Part shown: positions 6,401-12,943 of the stretch, one piece after another
Numbering within the stretch: the stretch's first letter is position 1
Layout: every line of letters starts with the position of its first letter
Assembly (NCBI RefSeq): GCF_900316465.1
Contig: NZ_ONDD01000036.1
Location: forward strand, 1 to 22,198
Direction: 5' to 3'
DNA: 22,198 nt
DNA from: an uncultured Fibrobacter sp.
Lineage (GTDB): Bacteria; Fibrobacterota; Fibrobacteria; Fibrobacterales; Fibrobacteraceae
Translations under genes and position numbers: made by a program
The notes under the pieces: model-generated
Told to the model about the DNA's origin: nothing
Seen by the model: the letters and a program-made list of their open reading frames with translations, nothing else
Database searches by the model: none

Positions 6401-7189
6401 ATGGATAGAGCACGCCGCCGTAAATTTGGCCAGAATTTTTTGGATGTACCTACCGCCCAAATGATTGCGGGCGATTTGCCTGCGAATGCGGGCGACTGGG
6501 TGCTTGAAATCGGCCCTGGGCACGGCGCCCTTACGGAACACTTGCTCGAACGCGCCGTGGAACTCACTGCCGTCGAAATCGACGAGCAGTGCGTGGAATT
6601 TTTGCAAGAAAAATTCCAGGGCCGCGAGAATTTCCACATCGAAAACATCGACTTTCTGAAGTTTGACTTGCAGGCTTTTTTAGATGCCCATGAAAAGCCT
6701 TGGGTCACGGGAAACTTGCCGTACAATGTGTCTACGGCGATTATCGCGGGCCTGATGCCGAAACTGCATTTGACCAAGGGCTTTATGGGAATGGTGCAGC
6801 TCGAAGTCGCCGAGCGCATTTGCGCAAGCCCCTGCAGCAGCAATTATGGCAGCCTCTCTGTTCTGGTGTCCGCTTACGCCGACACGCAGATTTTGCGCAA
6901 GATCGGGCCCGAGCATTTTACCCCGCGCCCCAATGTGGATAGCGCTACCATGCTCTTGACGCCCAAGGCAGACGCGCTCCAAGCTCCTGAAGGCTTCTTT
7001 GATTTTGTGCGCGCCGCCTTCACTCAAAAGCGCAAGACGCTTGCCAATTCGTTCGGCCGCGCCTACGACAAAAAGAAAATCCAGGAAGCAATCGAGCTCC
7101 TGGATTATCCGACAACCGTTCGCGCCGAAGAACTTTCGCCTGCACAATTCCTTGAATTCTACAAGGTGATTGTGGGCGAGCAGGCTTAA
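6401..7189 (+). CDS. rsmA: 16S rRNA (adenine1518-N6/adenine1519-N6)-dimethyltransferase
   Basis: 262 residues, typical of RsmA/KsgA. It uses S-adenosylmethionine to dimethylate two adjacent adenosines in the 3'-terminal hairpin of 16S rRNA during small-subunit assembly. 'RRRKFGQNFL' (5-14) is the N-terminal signature, 'LEIGPGHGALT' (35-45) is the SAM-binding motif I, 'VEIDEQC' is motif II and 'NLPYNVS' (105-111) is the catalytic motif IV. 'FTPRPNVDSA' and 'FTQKRKTLANS' belong to the C-terminal RNA-binding part. The ATG at 6401 is chosen because the protein begins right before the 'KFGQNFL' motif; upstream in-frame sequence overlaps the tmk terminator. Confidence 0.96.
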   Translation: MDRARRRKFGQNFLDVPTAQMIAGDLPANAGDWVLEIGPGHGALTEHLLERAVELTAVEIDEQCVEFLQEKFQGRENFHIENIDFLKFDLQAFLDAHEKPWVTGNLPYNVSTAIIAGLMPKLHLTKGFMGMVQLEVAERICASPCSSNYGSLSVLVSAYADTQILRKIGPEHFTPRPNVDSATMLLTPKADALQAPEGFFDFVRAAFTQKRKTLANSFGRAYDKKKIQEAIELLDYPTTVRAEELSPAQFLEFYKVIVGEQA

Positions 7190-7318
7190 TTAGCCGAGTT
7201 CATCGCAATAATCGCTATCGCATTCTTCTACCGGTTCGCCGCTTGCGTCAAGCAGGATTGTCTGGTATTCGAAATCGACGATTTCCATTTTCGGTGCGGT
7301 ATATTCTTTCTTTTCCAT
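7190..7318 (-). CDS. Small acidic peptide, 42 residues (cassette copy 1)
   Basis: Too short for usual gene callers. The ATG at 7318 is preceded by AGGGG. It opens with 'MEKKEYTAPKMEIVDFEYQ', then 'TILLDASGE', and ends in a Cys- and acid-rich tail 'CDSDYCDELG'. A near-identical peptide sits at 8449-8574 in the same position after a paralogous secreted protein, so both are very likely real genes. There is no signal peptide. The layout, a conserved front and a short variable tail with cysteines, resembles ribosomally made peptide precursors and other short '(K)KxYxAPxxEIxxFE' peptides of gut bacteria, but no modification enzyme is nearby. It starts 16 nt after the stop at 7335. Function unknown. 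Confidence 0.75.
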   Translation of the reverse strand: MEKKEYTAPKMEIVDFEYQTILLDASGEPVEECDSDYCDELG

Positions 7319-7334
7319 AATCAACCCCTGATAA

Positions 7335-8291
7335 TTACTTTTGAACCTTGGTGTTACCGATGAACATGCCCTTGTTTTGGGGCTTGCTGTTCAGCTTGCG
7401 ACCCTTGAGATCATACCATCCGTTCGCCTTTACGATTTCGCCGGTAGCCATGTTCCAGCGGGCCGTACGCGTGGTGCCTTCTTTTTCGACAAGCGTCACG
7501 TCGATGGTTTCGGGCAGTTCGACAATGGATTCAACAGACTTGGCGAGGGGAGCCTTGCCAATGTACTTGAGGTAAGCACGCATCGGCGGGAGGTAGGCGC
7601 CAGAACCCACGCGGGTAAAGTGACCTGCTTCTGCCTTGTCCTTGGTTTTGGCGGCATAACCATAGACCAAACCTAAGTCGGCATCGCCCTTTTCCCAACG
7701 GATAAAGCTGTAGGTGCCTTCGAGAGCCCAGTCGTTAGTATTGTCTTTGGGATTGTAAAGTTGACGTTCCAATTGAGCGTGGGTATGTTCATTGACAATC
7801 TGCAGGCTGCTTGCTGTAAATTCGATTTCCTTGATATCCTGGCATTCCTTGCGGTTGGTATCGGTAATCATGAGCAGGGCTCTGTGTGCGACACCGTTAT
7901 TTGCTGTGTTGGAGGCAAAAACATTCCATACGCCTTCATCATTAGTCGTGAATGCGTAAGGATCGTAAAGCTTGACGCAGGAACTTTTCGGCGAGTAGTT
8001 CATGGGGAGCACGATGGTTGAATTTGCGGACAACTTTGTGCTGCGTTCCACTACAAGGTTGAATTCGCCTTTGATATGTTCATCAAGGCAATTCTTATCT
8101 GCATCCAAAATCTCAACGCGAGCATTTTCGTCGTTGATCGATTCCAGATACATGGTGTTGTTAGATTCGTAATATGCTCCGCCCGGGAAACTGCACACCG
8201 GCTTTTCTACGTCAGGTCTTTCGGCCCAAGCCGTTGAAACGAAGCAAGACAAAACCGCAACGGAGGCGGCAGTAAGAGCTTTCTTGTTCAT
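7335..8291 (-). CDS. Secreted protein with T9SS-like C-terminal tail (cassette copy 1)
   Basis: 318 residues from the ATG at 8291, which has a strong GGAGGA site 4 nt upstream. A Sec signal peptide (1-23, ending 'VSTAWA') has an SPase I site and no lipobox cysteine. The body is an unknown, probably beta-rich domain with motifs shared with its paralog: 'NNTMYLESINDE', 'KECQDIKEIEFTA', 'GTYSFIRWEKGDADLG' and 'VYGYAAKTK'. The C-terminus 'GWYDLKGRKLNSKPQNKGMF' followed by 'IGNTKVQK' is like the 'DL.GR.....KG.(Y/F)I..G(K/N).V.(V/Q)K' tails of Fibrobacter and Prevotella proteins sent through type IX secretion. Paired with a 42-residue peptide gene downstream. Surface location is inferred. Confidence 0.88.
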   Translation of the reverse strand: MNKKALTAASVAVLSCFVSTAWAERPDVEKPVCSFPGGAYYESNNTMYLESINDENARVEILDADKNCLDEHIKGEFNLVVERSTKLSANSTIVLPMNYSPKSSCVKLYDPYAFTTNDEGVWNVFASNTANNGVAHRALLMITDTNRKECQDIKEIEFTASSLQIVNEHTHAQLERQLYNPKDNTNDWALEGTYSFIRWEKGDADLGLVYGYAAKTKDKAEAGHFTRVGSGAYLPPMRAYLKYIGKAPLAKSVESIVELPETIDVTLVEKEGTTRTARWNMATGEIVKANGWYDLKGRKLNSKPQNKGMFIGNTKVQK

Positions 8292-8321
8292 GATTCCTCC
8301 AAAAAACAATTTGGCAGGCGG

Positions 8322-8328
8322 CAATGTA
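8322..8328 (-). promoter_or_regulatory. TAnnTTG-like -7 box (TACATTG)
   Basis: TACATTG on the minus strand lies 30 nt before the ATG at 8291, preceded by a T-rich run. It corresponds in position to the TATATTTG box upstream of the paralog at 9541, so each cassette copy seems to have its own promoter. Confidence 0.4.
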
Positions 8329-8370
8329 GAAAAAAGAGGCTAAAATGGATATTTTATTTATATTACATGT

Positions 8371-8408
8371 AAAATAAAAAAACAAGACAAAATACTTTGT
8401 CTTGTTTT
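8371..8408 (-). terminator. Terminator after cassette copy 2
   Basis: An inverted repeat with an 11-bp core stem AACAAGACAAA / TTTGTCTTGTT and a 4-nt loop (core 8381-8406, extendable by 2 bp) is followed on the minus strand by TTTTTATTTT. It ends the transcript of the small peptide gene at 8449-8574 and lies before the promoter of the next cassette copy. Confidence 0.8.
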
Positions 8409-8448
8409 GTAATAAAGAATTGTGGCTTGAATTATTTAAATCAATAAT

Positions 8449-8574
8449 TTAGCCGAGTTCGTCGCAGTAGTCGCCATCTTCGCATACTTCTTCACCGCTT
8501 GCGTCAAGCAGGATTGTCTGATATTCGAAATCGACGATTTCCATTTTCGGTGCTTTATATTCTTTCTTTTCCAA
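8449..8574 (-). CDS. Small acidic peptide, 41 residues (cassette copy 2)
   Basis: The start is TTG at 8574, aligned exactly with the ATG of the copy at 7318 and preceded by the same AGGGGTTGATT context. The peptide is 'EKKEYKAPKMEIVDFEYQ' plus 'TILLDASGEEVCEDGDYCDELG' in two consecutive stretches, with changes from copy 1 mainly at K7 and in the segment just before the shared end 'DYCDELG'. It starts 16 nt after the stop of the secreted protein ending at 8591, and a terminator follows. Conservation of the peptide with its spacing, while the surrounding intergenic DNA differs, argues that it is translated. Function unknown; precursor-peptide or partner-protein roles are possible. Confidence 0.72.
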   Translation of the reverse strand: MEKKEYKAPKMEIVDFEYQTILLDASGEEVCEDGDYCDELG

Positions 8575-8590
8575 AATCAACCCCTTATAA

Positions 8591-9541
8591 TTACTTTTGA
8601 ACCTTGGTGTTACCGATGAACATGCCCTTGTTTTGGGGCTTGCTATTGAGTTTGCGACCCTTGAGGTCAAACCAACCATTCACCTTTACGATTTCGCCCG
8701 TGACCGTGTTCCAGCGGGCTGTACGCGTGGTGCCTTCGTTTTTGTCGATGAGTTTCACGTCAATCGTTTCGGGCAGTTCGGCGTCAATGGATTCAACGGA
8801 CTTTTCGAGGGCTTTGTCACCCTGGTAAAGCAGGTAAGCGCGGAGAGCCGGAACAAAGGCGCCTGTACCCACCTTGGTGAATTGGCCGGCTTCGACCTTA
8901 CCCTTGGTTTTGGCGGCATAGCCATAGACCTTGCCCAAGTCGGCGTGGTCCTTGGTCCAACGGATAAAGCTGTACGTGCCACGCATGAGCCAGTCGCCTT
9001 GATTGCTGACTTCGCTTTTTAATACGAGTTCAACGGAGGTCTGTGTAGAAGCGCTCACGCCGGTTGCCGTGAATTCGATTTCCTTGATGCCTTGGCATTC
9101 ATCTTTGTCGGTATCGGTGATCATCAGCATGGGCCTGTGTGCGGCGCCATTGTTAATGTCATGCTTTTCGGCGGTGACCCACATGCCGTTTTCGTCTTTG
9201 CCGTAGCTGATCGGTTCGTAAAGATCAATGCATTCGTTTGCGGACTGATAATCGGCCGGCAGGGTGATGGTAGAGTTGGCGGCAAGAGCCGTGCTGCGTT
9301 CAACAATAATTTTGAAATTGCCGGTCTTACTGTTGTTTATGCAATTCGCTGCATCGTTATTGAGCTCGACTTTTGCTTCTTCGTCGTTAATCGATTCCAG
9401 ATAAAGCGTGTTGTTGGACTTGTAGAATGCCCCACCAACAAAACTGCAAGTCGGATCACCTTCAGGTCTTTCTGCCCATACGTTAGATATTAAACTTGAC
9501 AATACCACAATCGTGGTAGTAGCAAGAACTTTGTTATTCAT
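8591..9541 (-). CDS. Secreted protein with T9SS-like C-terminal tail (cassette copy 2)
   Basis: 316 residues; the ATG at 9541 has GGAGGA 3 nt upstream. The Sec signal ends 'LISNVWA' before 'ERPEGDPTCSF', with no lipobox. It is a clear paralog of the protein at 7335-8291, sharing 'NNTLYLESINDEEA', 'DECQGIKEIEFTA', 'GTYSFIRWTKDHADLG', 'VYGYAAKTKGK', 'GTTRTARWN' and the identical tail 'RKLNSKPQNKGMFIGNTKV'. The central parts differ much more than the ends. It is the first gene of a two-gene unit with the 41-residue peptide. I do not recognise the main domain; export through the type IX system is inferred from the tail only. Confidence 0.88.
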   Translation of the reverse strand: MNNKVLATTTIVVLSSLISNVWAERPEGDPTCSFVGGAFYKSNNTLYLESINDEEAKVELNNDAANCINNSKTGNFKIIVERSTALAANSTITLPADYQSANECIDLYEPISYGKDENGMWVTAEKHDINNGAAHRPMLMITDTDKDECQGIKEIEFTATGVSASTQTSVELVLKSEVSNQGDWLMRGTYSFIRWTKDHADLGKVYGYAAKTKGKVEAGQFTKVGTGAFVPALRAYLLYQGDKALEKSVESIDAELPETIDVKLIDKNEGTTRTARWNTVTGEIVKVNGWFDLKGRKLNSKPQNKGMFIGNTKVQK

Positions 9542-9567
9542 ATTTCCTCCAAATTAATTCGGAGCGC

Positions 9568-9575
9568 CAAATATA
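9568..9575 (-). promoter_or_regulatory. TAnnTTTG -7 box (TATATTTG) of cassette copy 2
   Basis: TATATTTG on the minus strand matches the consensus fully and ends 26 nt before the ATG at 9541. A TTG lies 18 nt upstream of it, close to the spacing expected for a -33 element of a Bacteroidota-type promoter. Confidence 0.6.
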
Positions 9576-9641
9576 GAAAAATAATCTTAATTACAACTTT
9601 TATTTTTATTACAACAGAAATAAAAGTTTGGATACAAAATC

Positions 9642-9672
9642 AATGGCAACCTGGAAAAAACAGGTTGCCATT
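9642..9672 (-). terminator. Terminator-like hairpin after the thioredoxin-fold gene
   Basis: A perfect 12-bp stem AATGGCAACCTG / CAGGTTGCCATT with a 7-nt loop GAAAAAA (plus strand). It lies just past the stop of the minus-strand gene at 9695-10471. On the minus strand the stem is followed by GATTTTG, so the T-run is imperfect; a TTTTT run occurs on the plus side. It may work in both directions. Confidence 0.65.
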
Positions 9673-9694
9673 TTTAATGATGCTTGCTATAGTT

Positions 9695-10471
9695 TTACTT
9701 ACAGCTGAATCCTTGCAGCTCAAGCCCGGCGCGCATTTCGCCATAGGTCGAGGTGCGCTTCATGTCCATCGCTTTCATGAATCGGCAATCGTTGTCGATA
9801 TGAATTTGCAAGCCCGTGAGGGTGGTAGTGACTTCGCCCTTGCCGCTTGCGCGCATTCTTGCGATAATGTCTTCGCGATGGTCTTCCATTTCGGGCGGAA
9901 TAAATACGTCGGTCACGATATCGACATTCTTGATTTCGCTTTCGCCGAATTCAAACGAAATCGTCACCAAATTCTTGAGGCCGCTAAACTGGCCGTTGAC
10001 TTTGCAAACAAGGTTCTTCGGGGAATTTTTGGATTTCTTGGTGTTCTTGGCAGTATTTTTCTTGGGCGTATACTGCATGGCGGCAAAGATTTCTTCTTCT
10101 TTGACGACGCCAACGAGGCGGTTGACAATTTTGCCGTCTTTAATCAGGAAGAACGTGGGAAATGCCTGAATGGGGAGCGAGGCCTTGATTTTTTCGATAC
10201 CCGGTTCGTCAATACCTACCGAGGCGACCTTGATGTCGCTGTAGTTTTTCGCGATGCTGATGAGGGTGGGGATCATGACAAGGCAGGGCGGGCAACTGGT
10301 CGAAGAAATTTCGAGGATGACCGGTGTTTTGGATTTCAGGATTTCACTCTCGAAGTTGTTGTCGTTCACCTTGACGATTTTGATGTCGTCTGCAGCGTTT
10401 ACGGTGGTGAAGGCGCCTGCAGCAAGAATTGCGGCCACGGCAAAGGTGGCGATGTGTTTCAGAATGCTCAT
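9695..10471 (-). CDS. Exported thioredoxin-fold protein (CPPC)
   Basis: 258 residues. A Sec signal peptide (1-27, ending 'TTVNA') directs it to the periplasm. Residues about 30-135 are a thioredoxin fold: 'PVILEISSTSCPPCLVMIP' with the CPPC active site at 60-63, and the cis-proline in 'QAFPTFFLIKDG' (P105). A Lys/Asn/Ser linker at 136-153 leads to a C-terminal domain of about 105 residues with three cysteines that I do not recognise. A thiol-disulfide role for envelope proteins is inferred; the Cys-containing exported proteins in the window could be substrates, but nothing links them directly. The CPPC dipeptide is unusual against CGPC/CPHC. A hairpin terminator follows at 9642-9672. Confidence 0.87.
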   Translation of the reverse strand: MSILKHIATFAVAAILAAGAFTTVNAADDIKIVKVNDNNFESEILKSKTPVILEISSTSCPPCLVMIPTLISIAKNYSDIKVASVGIDEPGIEKIKASLPIQAFPTFFLIKDGKIVNRLVGVVKEEEIFAAMQYTPKKNTAKNTKKSKNSPKNLVCKVNGQFSGLKNLVTISFEFGESEIKNVDIVTDVFIPPEMEDHREDIIARMRASGKGEVTTTLTGLQIHIDNDCRFMKAMDMKRTSTYGEMRAGLELQGFSCK

Positions 10472-10510
10472 GATGTTAAAATAGCAAAATGTTTGAGTGA
10501 TAGAAAAAAG

Positions 10511-10897
10511 CTATTGCGCTTCAATGGCTTCGACGACTTTGATGTCGGCGGGCAGCCAGTCGACAGAATGCAGTTCTGCAGGGGCGAGCCATTTGGCTGC
10601 CTCGTGCTCCAAAAGTTCTGGAGCCTTGCCGCCAACAATCGTGCAAAAGTAGCAGTGCATGGTCAGATGGAAGGCGGGGTAGTCGTGTTCTACCGTGCAA
10701 AGAAAATCACCCACGTTCACATGGATGGCGAGTTCTTCTTTGAGTTCGCGTTCGAGTGCCTGTTGCGGGGTTTCGCCGCACTCCATTTTACCGCCAGGGA
10801 ACTCCCAGAACCCCTTTTGCTCGCCGTAGCCGCGCTGCGTGGCAAAAATCTTGTTGCCATCTTTAATGATACCTGCTACCACTTCGATACGTTTCAT
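10511..10897 (-). CDS. Nudix hydrolase, MutT-like (8-oxo-dGTP diphosphatase candidate)
   Basis: 128 residues. The Nudix box is complete: 'GGKMECGETPQQALERELKE' and then 'EL' (about 35-56), fitting G-x5-E-x7-R-E-U-x-E-E. The N-terminal 'RIEVVAGIIKDGNKIFATQR' and 'GYGEQKGFWEFPGG' are typical of the MutT/small-Nudix subgroup that hydrolyses oxidised dGTP to limit mutation; the exact substrate cannot be read from sequence. The ATG at 10897 is chosen over a far upstream start (11029) because it begins at the family N-terminus and a TAAATTTG box sits 5 nt before it, so a leaderless message is predicted. Confidence 0.9.
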   Translation of the reverse strand: MKRIEVVAGIIKDGNKIFATQRGYGEQKGFWEFPGGKMECGETPQQALERELKEELAIHVNVGDFLCTVEHDYPAFHLTMHCYFCTIVGGKAPELLEHEAAKWLAPAELHSVDWLPADIKVVEAIEAQ

Positions 10898-10902
10898 GGG
10901 TG

Positions 10903-10910
10903 CAAATTTA
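10903..10910 (-). promoter_or_regulatory. TAnnTTTG -7 box 5 nt before the Nudix ATG
   Basis: TAAATTTG on the minus strand, then CACCC, then ATG. A TTG lies 21 nt upstream of the box. Spacing is the same as for rsmA and for the gene at 18937. A leaderless transcript is predicted. Confidence 0.6.
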
Positions 10911-11002
10911 GAAAAGTGTGTATACATGCGCCAAGTGACTCCTGTATACACGTGAATCCACTTGGTAAAGGGCTTGATATTCCCAATAGCTTGTAAAAAG
11001 TC

Positions 11003-11010
11003 TATATTCA
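11003..11010 (+). promoter_or_regulatory. TAnnTTC-type -7 box (TATATTCA)
   Basis: TATATTCA ends 18 nt before the ATG at 11029, with an AAGAGG ribosome site between them. It is a variant (TTC for TTT) of the box seen elsewhere in the window. Confidence 0.45.
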
Positions 11011-11028
11011 TTGTAAAGAGGTTACGCA

Positions 11029-12930
11029 ATGAATAAATCGGTTCTCAAGTTTGCAATTCTGGGTTGTGGGCATATTGCGACCAAGATGGCGGCAGCAGTC
11101 AAGGCGCTCGAAAGTCGCGGTATGGGTGTAGAGGCGTATGCGGTGGCATCGCGCACTTTAGAAAAGGCCCAAAAGTTTGCGGCAGATTACGGATTCAAGC
11201 GTGCGTATGGCAGCTATGCAGAACTTGCCGAGGATTCCGATGTTGACCTAATCTACATTGCGACTCCGCATTCCGAACATTTTAACGACATCATGCTTTG
11301 CCTTAAGCATGGCAGAAACTTGCTTGTCGAAAAGGCGTTTACGGCGAATGCGTTGCTTGCCTCGCAGGCGGTGGCGCTTGCCGAAGAAAAGGGAACATTC
11401 CTTTGCGAGGCCATGTGGACTCGATTTTTGCCGGCGGTGCAAATGGTACGCGACTGGATTCTGTCGGGTAAGATTGGCCGCGTTCATGGCGTGGAGGCGG
11501 AATTCTCGATGCCGCTTTCGCATATCGAACGCCTGCGCAACCCCGCCCTTGCGGGCGGTGCGCTTTTGGACTTGGGCATCTACAGTTTGACTTTTGCAGA
11601 CTTGTTCTTGACGGACCCCGAAATCGGCGGGCAGGGTAACCATATCGTTCAGACAAAGAGTGCCTGCGTCAAGTTCCACACGGGTGTCGATGCCACGGAC
11701 TGGATTGACTTGGCTTATGCGAACGGCCAGGTGGCCCACCTCAAGACGTCTATGGTGGCGCCGCTCAAGAACGACGGTACGATTTTTGGCACGGAAGGCT
11801 TTATTCGCGTGCAGAACCTGAACGACATGGTTGAAATCCAGCTGTTCGATGTTGCTGGCACGCTTGTGGAATCGGTGACTCCGCCGCGTATTGAAAACTG
11901 CTACGAGTACGAAGTGCTGGGCTGCAAGGCGGCGCTTGAGAATGGGCTTAAGGAATGTCCCGAGATGCCGCATGCAAAGACCATGCAGATGATGACGCAG
12001 ATGGACAAACTCCGCGAAAGCTGGGGAGTGTCTTACCCGTTCGAACAGAGCCCGGGCGAAGTCTGGGACCGTTCTGGCAACAAGTCGTTCTTGCAGGTTT
12101 ACGATATCGAAACGGGCAAGACGACGTTGCTCAAGGAATTTGACAAGGTGATCGAGGCGCCGAACTGGAGTGCCGACGGAAAGTTCCTGACTTACAACAG
12201 CGAAGGTCGGATTTACAAGTACGAACTCGAGAGTGGCTCGATTACCGAAGTGCCGAGTTTCTTTGTGGATAACTGCAATAACGACCACGTGCTCGCTTCT
12301 GATGGTTCGGGCCTTTATGTAAGCCACCACACTAAAGAAGATGGCCTTTCGCGCATTTACAAGATTTACTTTGACGGCCGCATGCCGGAACTGGTGACGC
12401 CTCTTGCACCGAGTTACTTGCACGGCATTACGACCGATGGCAAGACGCTAGCCTACTGCGCCGAACGCAATGGTGAATACGACATCTACACGATTCCTGC
12501 CGCGGGCGGTAACGAGACGCGGCTTACAAGCGCCCTCGGGCTAAACGACGGCCCGGAATATGACTGCGACGGCGAATACATCTGGTTTAATTCGGTGCGC
12601 ACGGGGCGTATGCAGGCCTGGCGCATGAAGGCCGACGGTTCCGAGCAGACGCAGATGACCGATGACCCGCATTGGAATACCTGGTTCCCGCATATTTCGC
12701 CAGACCGCAAGAAGGTGGTCATGATCGCATATCACGAAAGTGATGTGCGCCCGGGCGACCATGTTCCGAATAAAGATGTCGAAATCCGCCTGATGACAGG
12801 CAGCGATGCAAGCGGCTGGAGCAAGCCGCGCACGTTGTTGAGATTGTTTGGCGGCCAGGGCACGATTAACGTGAATTCCTGGGCGCCCGATAGCCGCAGG
12901 TTCGCCTTTGTGAGCTACGGCTTGGAATAA
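11029..12930 (+). CDS. Gfo/Idh/MocA oxidoreductase fused to TolB-like beta-propeller
   Basis: 633 residues, far longer than the usual 330 or so. Residues 1-338 are a complete NAD(P)-dependent oxidoreductase of the Gfo/Idh/MocA family, nearest by eye to dihydrodiol dehydrogenase-like members: Rossmann motif 'GCGHIA' (12-17), 'VEKAF' (100-104, the EKP motif with Ala for Pro and the catalytic Lys kept), 'CEAMWTRFLPA' and 'GGALLDLGIYSL'. Residues about 352-633 are a TolB/PD40-type propeller: 'APNWSADGKFLTYNS', 'DIYTIPAAGGNETRLT', 'NTWFPHISPDRKKVV', 'LFGGQGTINVNSWAPDSRR'. There is no signal peptide, so it is cytoplasmic. AAGAGG precedes the start. The substrate is unknown, probably a sugar or sugar-like compound. 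Frame is open across the junction, so fusion is genuine unless misassembled. Confidence 0.9.
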   Translation: MNKSVLKFAILGCGHIATKMAAAVKALESRGMGVEAYAVASRTLEKAQKFAADYGFKRAYGSYAELAEDSDVDLIYIATPHSEHFNDIMLCLKHGRNLLVEKAFTANALLASQAVALAEEKGTFLCEAMWTRFLPAVQMVRDWILSGKIGRVHGVEAEFSMPLSHIERLRNPALAGGALLDLGIYSLTFADLFLTDPEIGGQGNHIVQTKSACVKFHTGVDATDWIDLAYANGQVAHLKTSMVAPLKNDGTIFGTEGFIRVQNLNDMVEIQLFDVAGTLVESVTPPRIENCYEYEVLGCKAALENGLKECPEMPHAKTMQMMTQMDKLRESWGVSYPFEQSPGEVWDRSGNKSFLQVYDIETGKTTLLKEFDKVIEAPNWSADGKFLTYNSEGRIYKYELESGSITEVPSFFVDNCNNDHVLASDGSGLYVSHHTKEDGLSRIYKIYFDGRMPELVTPLAPSYLHGITTDGKTLAYCAERNGEYDIYTIPAAGGNETRLTSALGLNDGPEYDCDGEYIWFNSVRTGRMQAWRMKADGSEQTQMTDDPHWNTWFPHISPDRKKVVMIAYHESDVRPGDHVPNKDVEIRLMTGSDASGWSKPRTLLRLFGGQGTINVNSWAPDSRRFAFVSYGLE

Positions 12931-12943
12931 ACAATCCGCTAGT

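Larger units (their letters stand above)
7190..9541 (-). repeat. Tandem duplication of a two-gene cassette
   Basis: Copy 1 is 7190-8291 and copy 2 is 8449-9541. Each has a secreted protein followed by a 16-nt gap and a short acidic peptide gene, in the same orientation. Copy 2 is followed by its own terminator (8371-8408). The 3' ends of the long genes and the peptide genes are the best conserved parts. Confidence 0.88.

Noticed and set aside
9665..10996. 443-codon open frame on the plus strand across the thioredoxin and Nudix genes
   Set aside because: It runs antisense to two genes with clear motifs (CPPC, Nudix box); its own translation has no domain pattern and is rich in Phe/Asp/His as expected of an antisense frame.
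11248..12423. 391-codon open frame on the minus strand inside the oxidoreductase-propeller gene
   Set aside because: Antisense to a gene with recognisable domains in the whole span; the translation is Arg/His/Val-rich with no motif.
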